This document shows positions 32,902-36,850 of a DNA stretch of 36,850 bases, piece after piece. Within the stretch, counting starts at the first letter, position 1. Each line of letters begins with the position of its first letter. This DNA comes from Cyanobacteria bacterium REEB67 (GTDB lineage Bacteria > Cyanobacteriota > Vampirovibrionia > Obscuribacterales > Obscuribacteraceae): contig JAGXAB010000064.1 in NCBI GenBank assembly GCA_018971775.1, positions 1 through 36,850 on the forward strand, in the 5' to 3' direction. Below the pieces are notes generated by a model. The model was not told the DNA's origin. It worked only from the letters and a program-made list of their open reading frames with translations, and did not search any database. A program made the position numbers and the translations under genes.

Positions 32902-33906
32902 ATGAACACATGCACAAAATACAAGCTCATTTTAAGTCAATTTTTGGCGGCAAGCCTCTGCACATCAGCATGCTTGGCTGCGGATCTCCAGGCGGAAGGC
33001 GTACAAAATCTAAAAGCCAAAAACTACACCAAGGCGCTTGAATGCTTCAATTCAGCTTTGAAGGAACAGCCAAATAACTGGCAGTTATGGCAGAACATTG
33101 GAAGTTGCCACATGCAGCTTGGGCACAATGATGCTGCAATTAACAGTCTGCAAAAGTCCATTGAGATCGGCGGTTTACATGCGGGTCAATGTACGCTCAT
33201 GGCAGCGGCATTAGAGGGACGTGGTCAGCCGAAGCAAGCTCTATCCTGGCTTACATTAGCTTGCAAAATTGATCCCAGCAGAGCAGCCGATCCAGGCATG
33301 CAGGCCGCTATCCGAGAACTTCAAGATCCACTTAAAAATCCAGGTGGCTCGCCTGACTCGCCTGATTACTTGTCCGGGCTGGTCGACATTAATAGGTGGC
33401 GCGAGCAGGACATGCCACTTAAGGTCTATGTGCGAAAGAACGTCCAACTACCGGGCTTCTACGAACGTTTTCTAGGTGTTGTTCGGGAGGCCATGGAGCA
33501 GTGGTGTCAGGCTTCTGGTAACGCTGTATCATACAAATTGGTCCCCGGGCCAGAGTCGGCAAGCCTAGTTTGGGACTATACGGACAGGCCGGAGCTTTGC
33601 ACATCCAATCACGAACCGGGTCTTGAGGGCGTCAATGAAATGAGGCTTCGCATGGAGGACCGCACGGCGGCGGCTGGCAACATTACTGTAGTCGTGAAAA
33701 AAGGTCCGAATGCGCCATCATTTCGAGATCGGCAGCTAATTCTAACAACCTGCTTGCACGAAGCCGGTCATGCTTTGGGCATTCATGGGCATTCGCCCAA
33801 TACCCATGATGTGATGTTTCTGGCGGCTAGCCCAGAGGCAAAGCCGAAGCTCAGCCAGAGAGACGCGAACACAATCAAGCTGATGTACAAGCGCGATTGG
33901 AAGTAA
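32902..33906 (+). CDS. Secreted TPR protein with matrixin-like metalloprotease domain
   Basis: Exported protein of 334 residues. The signal peptide (LILSQFLAASLCTSACLAAD) is followed by TPR-like repeats (about 30-130: VQNLKAKNYTKALECFNSAL, WQNIGSCHMQLGHNDAAINS). The C-terminal metzincin domain has an active site HEAGHALGIHGHS (HExxHxxGxxGH, one residue longer than animal matrixins) and a Met-turn DVMF. Preceding WRE..LKVYVR, FYERFLGVVREAMEQW and the strand SLVWDYTD fit a bacterial matrixin. The domain order (signal, TPR, metalloprotease) parallels the gene at 13451, though the protease families differ. It starts 4 bases after the DUF1493-like gene, so they are probably cotranscribed. Confidence 0.88.
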   Translation: MNTCTKYKLILSQFLAASLCTSACLAADLQAEGVQNLKAKNYTKALECFNSALKEQPNNWQLWQNIGSCHMQLGHNDAAINSLQKSIEIGGLHAGQCTLMAAALEGRGQPKQALSWLTLACKIDPSRAADPGMQAAIRELQDPLKNPGGSPDSPDYLSGLVDINRWREQDMPLKVYVRKNVQLPGFYERFLGVVREAMEQWCQASGNAVSYKLVPGPESASLVWDYTDRPELCTSNHEPGLEGVNEMRLRMEDRTAAAGNITVVVKKGPNAPSFRDRQLILTTCLHEAGHALGIHGHSPNTHDVMFLAASPEAKPKLSQRDANTIKLMYKRDWK

Positions 33907-33926
33907 GTGTCCCCTTGGGAAATTCA

Positions 33927-35078
33927 CTATCCGGCACCCAAAGTTTTCTGATTGACATTCTTTTTTTGCTTCTTCGATTGCAAATAGGCCTCCAGCCTAG
34001 TCTGATTGAAATTGCTAGCATCATCAATAAATCTCGCATAGTGTTTGAATGTGATTTGTGCCGTTGAGTGCCCAAGCATTTTCGCAACCCAGCCTGGTTG
34101 TAAACCATTTTGGAGGCACATAGAGGCAAAAGTATGTCTTAACTGGTAGCTGGGCCTATGGCGAACCCCGGCCTTTGCCAGCGCCACTCGCCATTCCCTA
34201 TCAACATGCTTATCGTAAGGCTGTCCCTTCTTGCTCAGAAAAACATAGCCGTCCAAATGTTGGGTGGGAGAATGTTTCAGATCAAGCAGTGTTTGTTTCA
34301 CGATGGACAGCATGTGAATGACCCTGTTGCTAGACTTCGTCTTGGGCGTTCCTTCTTTGCCACGGACTCTTCCCTTTGAAATAGTGATTTCGCTTCGCTC
34401 AAAGTCAACATCGGCCCATCTCAGGGCAAACAACTCGTCAGGTCTGGCGCCGGTCCATGCCAGGCAGATAAACAATGGCTTTTGATATGGCTTCAATACG
34501 TCAAGCACTCTGTCCAACTCTTCAGATGTTAGCGGATCGATTGTCGGGCCCTCTTCGCGAAGAGGATCAACGCACATAGTCGGATTGTCTGAAATTAGTT
34601 TTCTTCTCACGCAAACCTTTAAAATGTATCGGAGCGGCCCCATTATGTTATTGGTGCGAGCGGCACTGACTCGCTTCGATACATCGGCTTGAAATCTAGC
34701 AATGCGCTCTTCTGTTATTTGATCTACATTTAGCTCACCAAACTCGGGTAGCAGATAGTTCTTAAGAATCTCTCCGTAGCCCCTTCTTGTACTAGCTTTT
34801 AAATGTGGGCGTTCCGCTAAATATGATTCTGCCATCTCTGCAAAGGTGCGGCGGGTTTTTTTCTTCAGAGATTGAATGTCTCCAAGTTCACCCGTGACTC
34901 TATAGGCGGATCTCTCCCTCTGCAATTCCAGCAAAACTAACTGCGCACCGGCCTTATCAGGCCCGACTGCTTTGCGAATTTGTCTTCCATTTATGATTAT
35001 TCTGATGTACCAGATTTTCCCCTGCTTATATAGGCCGTCTTTGCAGACGATTTTTTTCTGAGGCGGTTTCTTGTCCAT
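33927..35078 (-). CDS. Tyrosine recombinase / phage-type integrase
   Basis: Site-specific recombinase of 383 residues. An N-terminal arm-DNA-binding-like region (1-70) is followed by a SAM-like core-binding domain (about 77-165, FAEMAESYLAERPHLKASTRRGY..). The catalytic domain has R212 (TGARPDE), K248 (TKSSNR), R314 in YQLRHTFAS (box II begins with Y311 rather than His), H337 (LGHSTAQIT) and the nucleophile Y347 (HYARF). All required residues are present, so it should be active. The gene starts 3 bases after the upstream zinc-finger gene stops. It points towards the tmRNA gene, a common target of such integrases, but 3.9 kb of other genes lie between. Confidence 0.95.
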   Translation of the reverse strand: MDKKPPQKKIVCKDGLYKQGKIWYIRIIINGRQIRKAVGPDKAGAQLVLLELQRERSAYRVTGELGDIQSLKKKTRRTFAEMAESYLAERPHLKASTRRGYGEILKNYLLPEFGELNVDQITEERIARFQADVSKRVSAARTNNIMGPLRYILKVCVRRKLISDNPTMCVDPLREEGPTIDPLTSEELDRVLDVLKPYQKPLFICLAWTGARPDELFALRWADVDFERSEITISKGRVRGKEGTPKTKSSNRVIHMLSIVKQTLLDLKHSPTQHLDGYVFLSKKGQPYDKHVDREWRVALAKAGVRHRPSYQLRHTFASMCLQNGLQPGWVAKMLGHSTAQITFKHYARFIDDASNFNQTRLEAYLQSKKQKKNVNQKTLGAG

Positions 35079-35081
35079 AAA

Positions 35082-35930
35082 CTAACTAGCTCTCTCTCTT
35101 CGTTTTTTTGCGTCGTAAACATAGTGTCTGCATTTGCCTGAGCAATATAATCGATCTTCGCGCGGCTTGCGTCCCCCATTTACTGATACTGAGCTGAATA
35201 CCAAGTTTGGACAGCCAGCCCGTTTGCAAACATGACTTACTGTAGTTCCTGTGGCTTTTGCAAATAGTGCCAGACACATCGCTTCGTATGGTGTTTTTGG
35301 ACTAAACTCGGCGTTGAAGTTTCGTTGAATCCGGAGACTAATTCCCTCCATTAACAAGTTGATTGCTGCAAAAACATACTCTCTGCAAGCAGCTATATCG
35401 ATTTCCCAACGCCCTTTGCGAAAATCATCTTTTGAATACCCGCTCACACGCAAAACAAGAGTGCTTTCGTTACTAACTCCAAGCTTCTGAAATCCTTTCC
35501 AGTTTTTGCAATCTTTGGGCACGATTATTGCGCTACAGCAACCATCAGCGTCTGGCTCTGAAATGCTTTCTATCTTGCAGCGACCTTTAATATCAGAGCG
35601 TTTGTGCGGTCTAACAAGATCCAAAAGTGTAATTATCCAATTTATAAATGAAGCAGCGCCGAGGAATTTTGCTTCTGATTCTTCTGCTACGGAGTTTTGA
35701 TCATGATTCTTATAAGGGAATCCATTTTGTTCCAAATACACGAGCAATTTTGACCTGTCATCAATCGAAGCGAATGATTCTAACCAGCTTTCCCAGCAAC
35801 TATTAACGTCAAGAGAGTAAGCATTATTTTTATATCTAAGGTCTCTTGGTCGTACAGGAAGATAGGTCGCCAAAATTTTGTCACCTTGGATAGTGTATGT
35901 GGCCGGATTTATAAACCAAAGGTTTTTCAC
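35082..35930 (-). CDS. Element-associated protein with C-terminal CGNR-like zinc finger
   Basis: 282 residues. The main part is not recognised. The C-terminal 55 residues have CKRAGCPNLVFS..RLYCSGKCRHYVYDAKKRRERAS, the pattern of CGNR-type zinc fingers (two Cys pairs then a basic helix), which suggests DNA binding. Residues 80-215 have mixed helical and strand content (FLGAASFINWIITLLDLVRP, RWEIDIAACREYVFAAINLL), roughly as in the ABATE stress-induced domain often found with CGNR, but the similarity is weak. The start is GTG with AGAGG 8 bases before it. It ends 3 bases before the integrase start, so the two are translationally coupled, implying a role in element maintenance or transfer. Confidence 0.7.
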   Translation of the reverse strand: MKNLWFINPATYTIQGDKILATYLPVRPRDLRYKNNAYSLDVNSCWESWLESFASIDDRSKLLVYLEQNGFPYKNHDQNSVAEESEAKFLGAASFINWIITLLDLVRPHKRSDIKGRCKIESISEPDADGCCSAIIVPKDCKNWKGFQKLGVSNESTLVLRVSGYSKDDFRKGRWEIDIAACREYVFAAINLLMEGISLRIQRNFNAEFSPKTPYEAMCLALFAKATGTTVSHVCKRAGCPNLVFSSVSVNGGRKPREDRLYCSGKCRHYVYDAKKRRERAS

Positions 35931-36029
35931 TCGTAATTCCTCTCACGGCTATCGGACAGATACTGTTTTATTTCCCTATCTGTCTCACTCGTAATATATC
36001 TCAAATGGGCCAATTTGGGGGCAATTGTA

Positions 36030-36314
36030 ATGCGAACGGATAAGGATTTAATGACGAAACCATTATGTTTCACGGTGGTGGAAGTCGCCGGGATTCTGAA
36101 GTGCAGTGTGAGAAAGGTTTGGACTCAGATTTATACTGGAAAGTTGCAGCATTTCAGAGTTGGTTCTCGTGTCTTAGTCTCCGCAGAACAGTTGTGGAAT
36201 TTTATCGACCAGCAGACGGTTTCCCATAATCAATATGACCGAAAGGTTGTCAAAATTCTCGAAGAGAGCGGCACTCGCCGGATATTGCAAAAGGCGAGGC
36301 GGAAATTGCCCTGA
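36030..36314 (+). CDS. Excisionase-like helix-turn-helix protein
   Basis: 94 residues. Residues 10-60 (CFTVVEVAGILKCSVRKVWTQIYTGKLQHFRVGSRVLVSAEQLWNFI) match the helix-turn-helix family 17/excisionase fold: an HTH, a wing (KLQHFRVGSRVLV) and a closing helix. Such proteins help tyrosine integrases excise elements or act as repressors. ATG 36030 has a GGGGG-like site upstream; TTG 36015 and ATG 36051 are in frame. It is divergent from the integrase operon, the usual place for a control gene. Confidence 0.8.
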   Translation: MRTDKDLMTKPLCFTVVEVAGILKCSVRKVWTQIYTGKLQHFRVGSRVLVSAEQLWNFIDQQTVSHNQYDRKVVKILEESGTRRILQKARRKLP

Positions 36315-36454
36315 CCTTGCTGGTCGCCGTTGCTCGTGATTTGTTTACTCATGCCACACCATAGCTTTTAGGCAGATTCTGGCTTTTCATTTTGGTTTTG
36401 GTCTAAGTGGCTCGGAGTGTTCCTCCGCACTTTTATTTGGTCAGACGAGGCACA

Positions 36455-36718
36455 ATGCTCATTCCAGACATGCTGCCAGGTCAGCCGAGACCACTCACCC
36501 ACAATCAACTGCGAAGCCAGATGGCCGTAAACCGTGTCTGGTATTGGATTACTACTTGTTTCCAGGCCTCAGGACGCGCCCCGGGGGTGAACGAGGTTGT
36601 TAGAGGGACTAAGTGTAAAAGAGAAACGGCAAGTCGCCTATGCAGGCGGTTTTTGCGAGAACTTGAAAGAGAAGACAGGCAATCCACATATATGGATACT
36701 TTAATTAGTTCGTACTGA
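36455..36718 (+). CDS. LexA-like winged-helix small protein
   Basis: 87 residues. The stretch LTHNQLRSQMAVNRVWYWITTCFQASGRAPGVNEVVRGTKCKRETASRLCRRFLRELERE resembles the N-terminal DNA-binding domain of LexA (helix, G-x-x-P turn, recognition helix), but the autoprotease domain is missing. GAGG lies 4 bases before ATG 36455; an in-frame GTG at 36407 has no site. A stand-alone repressor or transcription regulator in a mobile element is inferred. Confidence 0.65.
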   Translation: MLIPDMLPGQPRPLTHNQLRSQMAVNRVWYWITTCFQASGRAPGVNEVVRGTKCKRETASRLCRRFLRELEREDRQSTYMDTLISSY

Positions 36719-36725
36719 AAAATGA

Positions 36726-36850
36726 GGGCTGAAATATTCATTAGACGATATTGTCAGTAGGTATTCCGTCGCTGAATTTTTAGTGCGCCACCACATCTGG
36801 TATCTAGATGAAATTTTGAAAAAGGACGGGACATGGAGCGCTTTGTGCGC
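36726..36850 (+). CDS. Possible partial ORF running off the right edge
   Basis: A frame after a TGA near 36723 reads open to the window end (YSVAEFLVRHHIWYLDEILK..), which looks like an HTH-type protein start. No ATG is present before GTG 36783, so the start is unknown. Low support. Confidence 0.25.

Noticed and set aside
30038..36850. A second copy of the tmRNA 3' end as attR
   Set aside because: Looked for GATTCTCGCCGCCTCCACCA-like sequence on both strands by eye in the spacers and near the integrase end; none found. It may lie beyond the window.
1..36850. CRISPR arrays, insertion sequences and rRNA genes
   Set aside because: No regularly spaced repeats, transposase frames with terminal inverted repeats, or rRNA signatures were seen.

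Overview
This window looks like bacterial chromosome from a non-photosynthetic relative of cyanobacteria, most likely the Vampirovibrionia/Melainabacteria lineage (Obscuribacterales-like). That placement is inference. It rests mainly on the tmRNA tag (ANNIVKFPSRSLAAVA), whose ANNIV start is typical of cyanobacterial tags. Supporting signs are the density of membrane-anchored Ser/Thr kinases and of secreted Gln/Pro- or Ser/Asn-rich proteins of unknown function. A 16S or marker-gene comparison would settle it.

Positions 1-3310 hold small housekeeping and redox genes: an old-yellow-enzyme reductase cut by the window edge, a BirA-type biotin ligase without a DNA-binding domain, an OsmC-like peroxide-response protein and a Sir2 deacylase. 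Positions 3700-8500 are a ribonucleotide reductase unit: a cobalamin riboswitch with a readable antiterminator/terminator platform, then nrdA (class I large subunit) and nrdB (radical subunit with all iron ligands and the tyrosine), closed by a terminator. The layout predicts that B12 shuts off the B12-independent enzyme, so a B12-dependent class II enzyme should exist elsewhere in the genome.

Positions 8500-20400 hold a DUF4239 membrane protein, two head-to-tail transmembrane Ser/Thr kinases with altered catalytic loops, a secreted TPR metallopeptidase, a two-gene oxidoreductase operon (quinone-oxidoreductase-like and YqjM-like), a yellow/MRJP-like secreted propeller protein, and two secreted proteins, one with a VWA domain. 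Positions 20400-29500 hold glycerol kinase, a small zinc-ribbon protein, an RDD-SAF membrane fusion that lacks an ordinary start codon, a secreted hypothetical, pyroglutamyl peptidase, tRNA-Leu(CAA), a catalytically dead M48-like membrane protein, a GNAT acetyltransferase and prmA.

The tmRNA gene (29649-30037) is followed by an accessory region of more AT-rich appearance running to the window end. It has a mini-Rhs protein ending in a twin CX3C tail, small hypotheticals, a carrier-protein-like DUF1493 protein, a secreted TPR-matrixin protease, a tyrosine recombinase coupled to a zinc-finger protein, and two divergent small HTH proteins. This looks like one or more integrated elements, possibly targeted to the tmRNA gene, but I found no second att copy inside the window.
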